Assembly: GCF_030814995.1 (NCBI RefSeq)
Contig: NZ_JAUSVX010000013.1
Location: 62,001-126,000 of the forward strand
Direction of reading: 5' to 3'
From: Labrys wisconsinensis
GTDB lineage: Bacteria > Pseudomonadota > Alphaproteobacteria > Rhizobiales > Labraceae
DNA length: 64,000 bases
The position numbers were made by a program, and so were the translations under genes. The notes below the pieces were generated by a model. The model did no database searches. It was not told the DNA's origin and was given only the letters and a program-made list of their open reading frames with translations. Within the stretch, counting starts at the first letter, position 1. Each line of letters opens with the position of its first letter. Below are positions 50,749 through 58,548 of this stretch, one piece after another.

Positions 50749-51555
50749 ATGACAAGCAGGCTGGGCGCAGCCGTAGTCGGCGGATTGCTCTTGCTCGTCC
50801 TACCGGCCCTGGCGCACGCCGCGGCTCCAGGGCCGCGGGTGGCCGTGGAGGGCACGGCGTTTCGCGTCCAACTGCCGGACGGCAGCGTATTGCCGCAGGA
50901 CCAATTGGTCGGCGTGGTTCTGACATTGGGAGATGGCAGCGGAGTTCAGCGGCGCATCCGTATCGACGCGGTCGAGCATGACACCCGCGACAAGCTGGGC
51001 GAAGTCATGCTCTACACGCTGTCCGAAGCCGATCCGGTGAGCAAACAGTGGCGCAACGCGTGCGATCCCGACCCGGACGGGCGGCGGCTGGGCTTTCCAC
51101 TCTCGGGCGCGTTCACGCCGGACGGGCGCTATATCGCGGCGCCCGGCCGCATCCTGATCACCTGCACCGGCGGCGCGGAGGGAAAATGCATCCGCTTCGG
51201 CTACAAGCCATGGCGCACCACCCCGGAGGGCGAGGCGCTGCGACCCTACTACCAAACCTGCGTGCGGCTCGTGCGCGCGGACTATGGTGGAGACGGGGTT
51301 GGCCACACGCGCAACGGGACGCCCATCGATCTGTTCGATCGCATCGGCATCCAACGCGATGAAGTTGCCCCGGGGATGACCCTGGAGGCGGCGTTCGACC
51401 CGGACGGGGCCGTGTGCGTGGCCCATCCGCGGCTGCCCGGCGGGATCTCGCTCGACGCCCTGGGGCGGCAATACCCGCGCCTGGCCGGCCATCTCGATGC
51501 GGACTGCAGCGAGCATGTGCCGGCGCTGTTGTACGTCCGCTCCTTCGGTCGCTAG
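50749..51555 (+). CDS. exported ADYC-domain protein
   Basis: A 268-residue protein with a signal peptide (MTSRLGAAVVGGLLLLVLPALAHA). The mature part starts GPRVAVEGTAFRVQLPDG and contains six Cys (NACDPD, LITCTGG, GKCIRFGYKPW, QTCVRL, AVCVAHP, DADCSEH). This is the ADYC domain, but the name-giving motif reads VRADYGGDG here, with Gly in place of Cys. HTRNGTPIDLFDRIGI follows as in the family. The function of ADYC domains is unknown to me; six Cys suggest a disulfide-stabilised periplasmic or secreted fold. It is translationally coupled to the NAL-repeat peptide gene. Confidence 0.8.
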   Translation: MTSRLGAAVVGGLLLLVLPALAHAAAPGPRVAVEGTAFRVQLPDGSVLPQDQLVGVVLTLGDGSGVQRRIRIDAVEHDTRDKLGEVMLYTLSEADPVSKQWRNACDPDPDGRRLGFPLSGAFTPDGRYIAAPGRILITCTGGAEGKCIRFGYKPWRTTPEGEALRPYYQTCVRLVRADYGGDGVGHTRNGTPIDLFDRIGIQRDEVAPGMTLEAAFDPDGAVCVAHPRLPGGISLDALGRQYPRLAGHLDADCSEHVPALLYVRSFGR

Positions 51556-51619
51556 TGTTCCGATTCTAACGGCTCGCCCCGAGCCGTCAGCCCGGAACCC
51601 TGGCTTGATCCAGAGCATT

Positions 51620-51670
51620 GTGTTGCGTTTCCAACAGGATGCCAGGCGACACGCGTTGGAAGCACAACAC
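51620..51670. repeat. imperfect inverted repeat, 16-bp arms
   Basis: GTGTTGCGTTTCCAAC (51620-51635) and GTTGGAAGCACAACAC (51655-51670) pair at 14 of 16 positions with a 19-base loop. It lies 65 bases after the ADYC gene and may be its terminator or a dispersed repeat; there is no T-run. The rest of the gap 51556-51917 shows nothing I can name. Confidence 0.55.
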
Positions 51671-51917
51671 GAGGCCGTGTGCTTCTAAATCGACGCGGTC
51701 GAATCGTCCGCATTTGATGCCCGCTTGTTCTCCAAGAGCGGCGCGATGGCGGACATCGCCGGAGGTCCGAGATGGGCCGGGAACAGACATGGCGGCGCGG
51801 CTCGGAATGTCACCCGCTGCGCTGAGCTCTCCGATCTGCAATTCACCGCGGCGAACCAGCGCGTCGCTGAATGTGCCCAACCATCGACGGCCATTCGAAA
51901 GACAAAAGTCGAGAGCC

Positions 51918-52226
51918 ATGCAACGGGCGATGATGATTCTGGTCATTTTGCTGGCAGGCACCGCTGCCGTGCGCGCCGACCAGGTCGTGAATGACGTTTA
52001 CCGAGATCTCATTAGGCCACATGGGCGCCCGCGCAGTGCTGCGGTCTCACAGGCGGCGCTCGATTTTTGCTATGGTCAGACCGGCGACATTCGAGGCCTT
52101 GCCGATACCGCGGCATTCAAGCAGTGCATGCTCAGCCGCGGGTATCGATGGCAAAGGACGCAGGTCAAGGGGAGACCCGCTCCCGAAAATGGCGCGGACT
52201 GGTGCATAACGCATGATACGTGTTAG
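51918..52226 (+). CDS. small exported Cys-containing hypothetical protein
   Basis: A 102-residue protein: a signal peptide (MQRAMMILVILLAGTAAVRA) and a mature part with four Cys, in LDFCYGQTGD, FKQCMLSRGYRW and WCITHDTC at the very end. The 'xxCMxxRGYRW' pattern is common in small rhizobial secreted proteins of unknown function. The paired Cys suggest two disulfides. The start ATG 51918 is chosen for the signal peptide. No partner is evident; a transposase-like gene follows convergently. Confidence 0.65.
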   Translation: MQRAMMILVILLAGTAAVRADQVVNDVYRDLIRPHGRPRSAAVSQAALDFCYGQTGDIRGLADTAAFKQCMLSRGYRWQRTQVKGRPAPENGADWCITHDTC

Positions 52227-52239
52227 GGCGCATTGACAT

Positions 52240-52629
52240 TCATGGTTTGGGGCAGGACGCGAGCGATTTTTCAAGGTCGACCCGTTGCTGGCCGATGATC
52301 CGTTCCAACTCGGCAATCCGCGCTGCTGCTTGCGCGATCGCGTTGTCCGACAGCAAAGCTGCCTTGTCCGGCGGGTCGTCTCCAACCGTTTCCTCGACAG
52401 CTTCTGTCGTCAGCGCCTGGGGCACCCCGCCCGTTTGCCCCGGCTTGCGCCCGGGCCGCTTGCCAAATCCGGCAAGACCCTCGGCACGCCACGCCGCATG
52501 CCAGCGATAGAGCAGCTGCCGCGCGACGCCCAACTCCCTCGCCAACGGCGCCACCTTGCGCCCGGCCTCCATCTGCGCGACCGCCGCCTTGAAGGTTGCC
52601 GAGAACACACGCTCTGATTGCTTCGACAT
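52240..52629 (-). CDS. transposase-like helix-turn-helix protein (orphan)
   Basis: A 129-residue protein: FSATFKAAVAQMEAGRKVAPLARELGVARQLLYRWHAAWRAEG is the HTH of IS3/IS66-type OrfA proteins, followed by a basic linker and a coiled coil (AARIAELERIIGQQRVDLEKSL). No OrfB/integrase part or terminal inverted repeats are visible on either side. It is either a remnant of an insertion sequence or a co-opted DNA-binding protein. Confidence 0.75.
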   Translation of the reverse strand: MSKQSERVFSATFKAAVAQMEAGRKVAPLARELGVARQLLYRWHAAWRAEGLAGFGKRPGRKPGQTGGVPQALTTEAVEETVGDDPPDKAALLSDNAIAQAAARIAELERIIGQQRVDLEKSLASCPKP

Positions 52630-52875
52630 GGCCTGGTCCCTGGAGCCTTGTCACCGCATTCCGCTGTCTCAATCAAGGGGTGCAGTCCACACCCGTCGCC
52701 GTGATCCGCCCGTAGTCCGGCGGATCGCAGCTGGCGCGAAATGACAAGACTCGTGATCTGCGCATGCTCGACAAGATCCGAACAAAATTCGTCGGCCGAT
52801 CAGACCGTGATGGGTTGGACAGCGCCGGAGTTGCCCCGTGCCGCCCACCGCGGCCTTGAATGAAGAGGTATGCTT

Positions 52876-53910
52876 ATGGTCCGCTCGATTGGGATCGGTC
52901 TCGCATTTGCTTCGGTTGCACTGGCCAGTGCAGCATTTGCCCAGGCACCAGGCAGCAGAATGCCGGTCACCGTTGACAATTTCCCCCGCGCCGAGACCGA
53001 CCATTACCTTGCGGCGAATGCAAAGGCCGTCGGCGGACTGGGCAAGTTTCAGCACTCCCGCGAGCCCGCATCGATCGACAATCAAACGGTCATTCGCATG
53101 AACCGGGATACGCTTTATTCGTTTGCGGTGTTTGATCTCGCCGGCGGGCCGGTAACGCTCTCGCTGCCTGATGCGGGCAAGCGCTATATGTCGATGATGG
53201 TCGTCGACCAGGACCACTACCTGCCGGTCGTCGCCTACGGGACGGAGCCGGTCACGCTGACGCAGGAATCGGTCGGTACCCGTTATGCCTTCGTCGCTGT
53301 CCGGACGCTGGTCGATCCCAACGATCCGAAGGATCTCGACGAGGTCCACAGGCTGCAGGATGCGATCAAGGTCAGCCAGAACGAGAGGGGGAGGCTCGAC
53401 CTTCCCAACTGGGACGAAGCCAGTCTCACGGATATCCGCAATGCGCTGCTCGCGCTGGCAAAGCATCAGACGTCTTTTCTTGGCGCCTTTGGAGCTCGTG
53501 GCCAGGTCGATCCGATCCAGCACCTGATCGGCACAGCCGCCGGATGGGGCGGTATTCCGGACAGGGACGCCACCTATGTGAGCTTCACTCCGGCGAAGAA
53601 CGATGGCCGGACAGTCCACACCCTCAGCGTGCCGGCAAGTGTGCCGGTGAAGGCTTTCTGGTCGGTCAGCGTCTACAACCCGAGAGGCTTCTTCGAGAAA
53701 AACGCCTACAACGCATATTCGATCAACACCATTACCGCGAAGAAGAATGCGGACGGCTCGGTGACGATCCAGTTCGGCGGCTGTGACGGCAAGATCCCGA
53801 ACTGCCTGCCGATCGTCGGGGGCTGGAACTACACCGCGCGGCTCTATCGTCCGGAGCAACCCATTATCAGCGGGACTTGGACGTTTCCGGAGGCGAATCC
53901 CTTGAACTGA
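52876..53910 (+). CDS. exported DUF1254/DUF1214-domain protein
   Basis: A 344-residue protein with a signal peptide (MVRSIGIGLAFASVALASAAFA). The N-terminal part has the DUF1254 segment VIRMNRDTLYSFAVFDLAGGPVTLSLPDAGKRYMSMMVVDQDHY, the C-terminal part the DUF1214 segment FWSVSVYNPRGFFEKNAYNAYSIN and PNCLPIVGGWNYTARLYRP. Two Cys in GGCDGKIPNCLP probably pair. Family function is unknown; members are periplasmic and widespread. GAGG lies seven bases before ATG 52876, better placed than for ATG 52870. A 69-bp palindromic element follows downstream. Confidence 0.9.
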   Translation: MVRSIGIGLAFASVALASAAFAQAPGSRMPVTVDNFPRAETDHYLAANAKAVGGLGKFQHSREPASIDNQTVIRMNRDTLYSFAVFDLAGGPVTLSLPDAGKRYMSMMVVDQDHYLPVVAYGTEPVTLTQESVGTRYAFVAVRTLVDPNDPKDLDEVHRLQDAIKVSQNERGRLDLPNWDEASLTDIRNALLALAKHQTSFLGAFGARGQVDPIQHLIGTAAGWGGIPDRDATYVSFTPAKNDGRTVHTLSVPASVPVKAFWSVSVYNPRGFFEKNAYNAYSINTITAKKNADGSVTIQFGGCDGKIPNCLPIVGGWNYTARLYRPEQPIISGTWTFPEANPLN

Positions 53911-54054
53911 GCCTCGAGGGATCGCTCTGCGAGGAGGGAGAAGTCGGTTTCGTCGCCCCCATGGCAAGTGGCCGATGGGGAGCGGCGGAAGGCGCTTCTC
54001 GTCGTTACGCCTCAATTGGCACGGTGCCGGCCAGGTCCGTCGCGGTGCGCGACA

Positions 54055-54123
54055 GTTATGATGACAGTGCAGTTTATTGATGCAGATCACAAGCATCAAA
54101 GTCAAATGCACTGTCACCGTAAC
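54055..54123. repeat. 69-bp palindromic element, copy C
   Basis: Left arm GTTATGATGACAGTGCA and right arm TGCACTGTCACCGTAAC pair at all but two positions. A second perfect pair, TTGATGC/GCATCAA, lies inside, so this copy can fold almost end to end. It sits between the DUF1254 gene and the PadR promoter. Confidence 0.9.
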
Positions 54124-54176
54124 TCGCATGAACCGACATGCCGTCACCCTGGCATCGCCGCGAGCCCGTGTGCGCC

Positions 54177-54211
54177 GGTACCTTGCAATGACAGGTACCT
54201 TGCGATATACG
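54177..54211 (+). promoter_or_regulatory. padR promoter with direct-repeat operator
   Basis: TTGCAA (54183-54188), 17-base spacer, TATACG (54206-54211) form a promoter 25 bases before the PadR start. GGTACCTTGC occurs twice, at 54177-54186 and 54194-54203, exactly 17 bases apart, overlapping the -35 box and the spacer. Each contains the palindrome GGTACC. It is the probable PadR autoregulatory site. Confidence 0.7.
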
Positions 54212-54235
54212 ATTGTCGCAACGCACGCGAGGCCG

Positions 54236-54553
54236 ATGGCCGAAGACATCGACATCCAGATCAAGAAGGGGGCGCTTGAACTCTGCGTTCTCGCCTTGCT
54301 GTCGGCACGGGAAAGCTACGCCTACGAGATCGCCAGTTCTCTTTCGGAGCGCGTCGGCATGGGAGAAGGAACGATCTACCCGCTCATGCGTCGCCTGCAG
54401 GCCGACGGCCTGGTCGAGACGCGGCTCGAGGAATCCTCGAGCGGGCCGCCGCGGAAATATTACCGCCTCAGTGCGCTGGGCCGCAGCGCCTATGCCGCCC
54501 GCAAGCGCGAATGGCGGGACTTCGTCGATGCCGTCGACAAGCTTCTGGGATAG
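54236..54553 (+). CDS. PadR-family transcriptional regulator
   Basis: A 105-residue short (subfamily 2-like) PadR protein: IDIQIKKGALELCVLALLSARESYAYEIASSLSERVGMGEGTIYPLMRRLQADGLVETRLEESSSGPPRKYYRLSALGR is the complete winged helix. It is the first gene of a PadR-HAAS-GIN set. The stop is four bases before the next start. In other bacteria PadR-HAAS pairs regulate envelope-stress responses; the signal here is unknown. Confidence 0.93.
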   Translation: MAEDIDIQIKKGALELCVLALLSARESYAYEIASSLSERVGMGEGTIYPLMRRLQADGLVETRLEESSSGPPRKYYRLSALGRSAYAARKREWRDFVDAVDKLLG

Positions 54554-54557
54554 GGCG

Positions 54558-55139
54558 ATGACCCGAGATGCATTTCTGCAGTCGCTGAAGGAGACCATCA
54601 CCGGCCTGCCGCAGACGGAGATCGACGAAATTCTCAGCGATTATGCCGCCTATTTCGACGATGCCAGGGCCGCAGGCCGCGCGGAGGCCGACGTCGCCGC
54701 CATGCTCGGCAACCCGGCGCAGCTCGGCCGCGAGCTTCGGACCGAAAGCGGCCTGCGTCGGTTCGAACGGCGCCCGAGCGCCGCGAACCTGATCCTTGCG
54801 CTGTTCGCGCTCGCGGGCCTCGCCGTGGTGGACCTCATCGTGCTGCCGTTCCTCCTGGTGTTCGCGGCGATCGCCCTGGGCCTTGCGGCGCTTGCCCTGC
54901 TCCTCGCCCTGGCTGGAGCCGGCAAGATCCTGCTGCTGGCGACGGCCTGGCCGGACGCCTCGTTCATCGTGCTTCTGGGACGCTTCCTGATCGGCGTCGG
55001 CCTGATCGCCGGCGCCGTCGGCCTCGGCTCGCTGCTCCTCCTTGGTCTCAGCAGCGGCGTCAGGCTCCTCGGGGAGCATGCCCGGCTGCACTACCGCCTT
55101 CTCAAGCCCATGCCCGAAAGCGCCGGACGCGCTCGATGA
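54558..55139 (+). CDS. HAAS/DUF1700-domain membrane protein
   Basis: A 193-residue inner-membrane protein. The N-terminal cytosolic HAAS domain reads MTRDAFLQSLKETITGLPQTEIDEILSDYAAYFDDARAAGRAEADVAAMLGNPAQLGREL, the classical 'L..L.xxxxEIxxDYxxHFxxxxxxGxxExEixxxLG' pattern. About four helices follow (LILALFALAGLAVVDLIVLPFLLVFAA and later). HAAS domains bind the PadR protein encoded just upstream, so this protein probably tethers or titrates the regulator at the membrane. Confidence 0.88.
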   Translation: MTRDAFLQSLKETITGLPQTEIDEILSDYAAYFDDARAAGRAEADVAAMLGNPAQLGRELRTESGLRRFERRPSAANLILALFALAGLAVVDLIVLPFLLVFAAIALGLAALALLLALAGAGKILLLATAWPDASFIVLLGRFLIGVGLIAGAVGLGSLLLLGLSSGVRLLGEHARLHYRLLKPMPESAGRAR

Positions 55140-55157
55140 CCTCACCGGGAGGATCTC

Positions 55158-55892
55158 ATGAACGGCACATTGGCCCGTCTCGCGATGGCATCCCTGGGCC
55201 TTGCCGCGGTTTGCCTGGTCGCCGGCTATTCCATGGCCGGCCCGGAATGGCGCCACGACGGCTGGCACCGCGGCTGGTTCTGGCCTTCGGTGTGGCGGGC
55301 CTGCGCGGAAACACCCCAAGGCTCCGCGGGACAGCCGGATACGATCACCCTGCCCTGGCAGAGCACCGGCAGCCTTCGGATCGAGATTCCCGCGCATGTC
55401 GACTACCGGCCCGGCGAGCCAGCCCAGGCCGTGATCAGCGGCGACCCTTCGATCATCGCCCATGTCCGCCTGGCCGATGGGGTGCTGACCTCGGATGACG
55501 ACGGCGACTGCTTCTCGTGGGAACGGCCCGTCACCGTGCGCCTCACCGGCGGGCCCGTCGCCGAATGGAAGCTCTCCGGCAGTGCTGCTCTCGTGCTCAA
55601 CGCCGTCGCCCAGCCGACGCTCGCCGTCGACATGAGCGGCAGCGGCGAGGTCTCGGCGAACGGCAAGGTGGACCGGCTCAATGTGAAGATGTCGGGATCC
55701 GCCGAGGCCGATCTGAGCCGGCTGGCGACGAACAGCGCCTCCGTCAGGCTCAGCGGCAGCGGCCAGGTCGAGATCGCGCCGAGCAGCGAAGCCGACCTCC
55801 ACATGTCCGGCAGCGGCGTGGTCAAGGTGCATGGCACCCCGACGATCCGGTCGCACGTGTCCGGCAGTGCCCGGATCGAGCAGGTGCCCTGA
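55158..55892 (+). CDS. exported GIN-domain (DUF2807) beta-solenoid protein
   Basis: A 244-residue protein with an N-terminal hydrophobic segment (LARLAMASLGLAAVCLVAGYSMA). The GIN domain follows, marked by repeated 'MSGSGxxxxxG' turns: LAVDMSGSGEVSANG, LNVKMSGSAEADLS, VRLSGSGQVEIA, LHMSGSGVVKVHG. It is predicted to be a cell-envelope adhesin-like or sensor protein. GGAGG precedes ATG 55158. It completes the PadR-HAAS-GIN module; the regulator, its membrane partner and the surface protein are likely to form a single response circuit. Confidence 0.88.
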   Translation: MNGTLARLAMASLGLAAVCLVAGYSMAGPEWRHDGWHRGWFWPSVWRACAETPQGSAGQPDTITLPWQSTGSLRIEIPAHVDYRPGEPAQAVISGDPSIIAHVRLADGVLTSDDDGDCFSWERPVTVRLTGGPVAEWKLSGSAALVLNAVAQPTLAVDMSGSGEVSANGKVDRLNVKMSGSAEADLSRLATNSASVRLSGSGQVEIAPSSEADLHMSGSGVVKVHGTPTIRSHVSGSARIEQVP

Positions 55893-56162
55893 GCAAGTCG
55901 AGATCCCGCTCCTGCAGCAGCGCGACATCCCTGATGATGACCGTGCGGCTCGAGATGCTGCTCCTCGCTGCCGCCTGCGGCGTCACGACCAGCCTGGCCC
56001 AAGCCGCCCGCCTGACGTTCATGCAAAGTCGGGGGGCTGTGGCCGCCTTGCGCCACGGTGCTCGCGGAAATGAAGATCGGAGCACTCGTTCTTTCCGCGA
56101 TGCCGAATTGCCTGATCGCCGGAGCTCCGAGCCTGCTGATCTCCCGCGGCGTGCTGGGCTGG

Positions 56163-56525
56163 CTACGAGGGCCCCGGCGGCGCATTGCTCGGCATATCGC
56201 GAATCGCGCCGCATTCCGCGCAGAACCTGGCCCTCGTCGTGCGCAGGAGCTTGCCGCATGCCGCACAGGGCGGTCCGTAGCCGGCGAGGCGGTGGTGCCA
56301 AACCGTCTGTGCATTCGGCGCCTCGACACCCGTCAGCTCGAAGTACCGACGCACTGCGCCGTCGCCGAGGACATGCTCCTTCGCCTCGGCCAGCGGCATT
56401 CCGTTCCGGTGAAGCTCTCTGATCGCAAGCAAAGGATCTGGATGGGGATAGACCGTGCGCCATTCCTGCTCGTCCAGCATCGGCACGTCAGTCCCACATC
56501 GCCAGCAGTAGGCTACCGTCGGCAC
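56163..56525 (-). CDS. hypothetical protein with two zinc-ribbon-like CxxC pairs
   Basis: A 120-residue cytosolic protein. There is a CWRCG pair at residues 7-10 and a second cluster PPCAACGKLLRTTRARFCAECG at 87-105, which forms a full CxxC...CxxC zinc ribbon. The middle (AIRELHRNGMPLAEAKEHVLGDGAVRRYFEL) is helical. GTG 56525 is chosen because GGAG lies seven bases upstream. I do not recognise the family. The preceding gap 55893-56162 shows no gene I can support. Confidence 0.65.
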   Translation of the reverse strand: MPTVAYCWRCGTDVPMLDEQEWRTVYPHPDPLLAIRELHRNGMPLAEAKEHVLGDGAVRRYFELTGVEAPNAQTVWHHRLAGYGPPCAACGKLLRTTRARFCAECGAIRDMPSNAPPGPS

Positions 56526-56740
56526 AGTCTTTCTCCGTCCATGTCCTGTACGATGTAGCGGGACGCCGGATCGACGGTTACGAACGCCCCGGCAGGGCCT
56601 CATGCCGAACCGGCTCGCGGCGTCGGGGGACGTTACGCTTTTGGAATGCCCCGGTTGAAAAGGCATTCTGATGACGGCGCAGTTGATTCATCGCAGCCAC
56701 GAGCGCCGTTGGCCATAGCCGGCCAGCCAGCTCCTCCCCT

Positions 56741-57649
56741 TCACTCCCCCTCCGCATCCACCAGCCTCGCCTCCGCCATGCCCCTCCTCGCCAGGGCGAT
56801 CACCTCCTGGATGACGCTGCCGCCGTCGGCGAAGCGGTAGATGGCGAAGAGGCGCGAGGGGTGCAGCGCCAGCGCGCTGTCGAGGCCGCGCACCGTGCCG
56901 GCGTCGATGGCGCCCTGCACCAGGCGCCGCGGCAGCAGGCTGGCGCCGAGGCCGGCGGTGACGAGCTGGGCCACCACCGTCGGGCTGCTGCAGCGGCAGA
57001 CCCTGGAGGGCTCCAGCCCGGCCTGGCGGAACCAGTCGGTGATCTGCCGCCACATCGGCGCGGGGTGCGGGTTGGTGATGATCAGCACGTCACGCAAGTC
57101 CGCCGGATGGAGCGGCGAGGGCAGGTCGAAGGCGGCCGGCGCCGCCCAGACGGCGGGCTGGATGCCGAGCGGCACCAAAGTGAGCTTGGGATCGCCGGTC
57201 GGGTTGACGGCGAAGGCGACGTCGAGCCGGCGCTCCAGCACGTCCTGCTCCAGCTCGGCGCTGGTGCCCACCACGAAGTCGAGCTCGAGCGCGGGGTAGC
57301 GGGCGGCGATGGCGCGCATATAGGCCGGCAGGCAGGCCTGGGCGAAGGTCTCGGTCGAGCCGATGCGCAGGATCCCGCCGGCCTGCCAGCCGCCCTCCAC
57401 CGCGGCGCGGATCCGGCCATAGTCCTCGATGACGGCGGCGACCGCCGGCACCAGGGCCTCGCCGCGCCGGGTCAGCGCCAGGCCGCGGCCAGCGCGCTCG
57501 AACACCGGGCTGCCGAGTTCGGCCTCGAGCTGGTCGATGCGCAGCGAGATGGTCGGCGGCGTCACGTTGAGGTGGCGCGCCGCCTCCTTCACCGAGCCGA
57601 GCCGGGCGATCCAGTAGAAGGCTTCGAGCTGGACGAAGCTGGGCCGCAT
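56741..57649 (-). CDS. LysR-family transcriptional regulator
   Basis: A 302-residue regulator: HTH FVQLEAFYWIARLGSVKEAARHLNVTPPTISLRIDQLEAELGSPVFERAGRGLALT, then a periplasmic-binding-like effector domain with FVVGTSAELEQDVLERRLDVAFAV and LGASLLPRRLV. It is divergent from the HD-domain gene at 57826 and presumably controls that gene and the ABC transporter behind it. ATG 57649 has no clear ribosome site; a TTG 13 codons upstream is an alternative start. The gap 56526-56740 has a faint half-copy of the 69-bp element (left-arm match near 56670). Confidence 0.92.
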   Translation of the reverse strand: MRPSFVQLEAFYWIARLGSVKEAARHLNVTPPTISLRIDQLEAELGSPVFERAGRGLALTRRGEALVPAVAAVIEDYGRIRAAVEGGWQAGGILRIGSTETFAQACLPAYMRAIAARYPALELDFVVGTSAELEQDVLERRLDVAFAVNPTGDPKLTLVPLGIQPAVWAAPAAFDLPSPLHPADLRDVLIITNPHPAPMWRQITDWFRQAGLEPSRVCRCSSPTVVAQLVTAGLGASLLPRRLVQGAIDAGTVRGLDSALALHPSRLFAIYRFADGGSVIQEVIALARRGMAEARLVDAEGE

Positions 57650-57825
57650 AGTTTTGAAAACCTGAATCGAGGAGCCAAGAACTTCCAAATTGTCTTATTC
57701 CAACGCGTCCGCTTCAATCCGCCAACCGAAATTTGGGCGGAGCGCCGGACGGGCGGGATTGCGGGCGGAGCGGCACGCAACGGCGCCGGCCCGAGCCCGT
57801 CGCGTCGAGAGGACCTCTACCGATC

Positions 57826-58482
57826 ATGATGAACGGATATCGCGCCGAGCTTCCGGCCGAGCTCAGGGCCGGCGTCGTCGCCGACCTGCCGGAGCTGGAC
57901 CTGATCGCCGATCCCATCCTGCGCGAGCAGGCCATCGACGCCTGGGCACTCGCCCTCTCCCAGTCGAGCTTCGCGCGCATCCGCGACATCCCGGGCGAGG
58001 CGATCCCGGGCAAGCTGGTGCTGAAGCAGGGCGGCCAGGACCTGCACCTGCGCGGTGTCACCCGTCTGGCGCTCGGCACCGTCGATTATTTCGCTGCGGC
58101 CTTTCCCGAAGCCGAGATCGACCGCGACATCGTCGTCGCCGGGGGCCTCTGTCACGACGTCGGCAAGGCCTTCGAATGCGACCCGGACAATCTCGCCCGC
58201 TGGCGGGCCGATGGCAGCCGCGTTGGCCGCCCATCGCTGCGCCACCCGATCTACGGGGCGCATCTCTGCCTGCTCGCCGGCCTGCCCGAGGCCGTGGCCC
58301 ATATCGCCGCCTGCCATTCGCCTGAGGGCGACAATGTGCGCCGCAGCCTGGAATGCGTGGTGATCCACGAGGCGGACGTCGCCTGGTGGAAGATCGCCGC
58401 CGCCGCCGGCCTGGTGCGGCCGGAGACGCTGACCGACGAGTTCGCGCGCCTGTTCGACCAGCGGGCCGAACGCCGGGCGTGA
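57826..58482 (+). CDS. HD-domain phosphohydrolase-like protein
   Basis: A 218-residue cytosolic protein. The metal-binding HD motif is intact: VAGGLCHDVGKAF (HD), the later His in LRHPIYGAHL, and AACHSPEGD. An N-terminal segment of about 90 residues (GKLVLKQGGQDLHLRGVTRLALGTVDYF) provides the first His. Substrate unknown; small HD proteins near LysR and ABC genes are often catabolic phosphatases or phosphodiesterases. It is followed on the same strand by the sugar ABC transporter after 66 bases. Confidence 0.82.
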   Translation: MMNGYRAELPAELRAGVVADLPELDLIADPILREQAIDAWALALSQSSFARIRDIPGEAIPGKLVLKQGGQDLHLRGVTRLALGTVDYFAAAFPEAEIDRDIVVAGGLCHDVGKAFECDPDNLARWRADGSRVGRPSLRHPIYGAHLCLLAGLPEAVAHIAACHSPEGDNVRRSLECVVIHEADVAWWKIAAAAGLVRPETLTDEFARLFDQRAERRA

Positions 58483-58548
58483 GCCGGCACCGGCCGCGTC
58501 TTTCAAGAGAACCGTGCCACCCAAGGCACGCATGAGGGGAGGAAAACC

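Noticed and set aside
52669-54264. 531-codon open frame antisense to the DUF1254/DUF1214 gene, containing translated palindromic element
   Set aside because: It covers a clearly coding gene on the other strand; the ITVTVHLTL-like stretch is just the 69-bp repeat translated.
55893-56162. Small membrane or exported protein starting near 55936
   Set aside because: A hydrophobic start (MTVRLEMLLLAAACG) is present but the following sequence is Arg-rich with no family pattern, and it runs through the opposite-strand zinc-ribbon gene.
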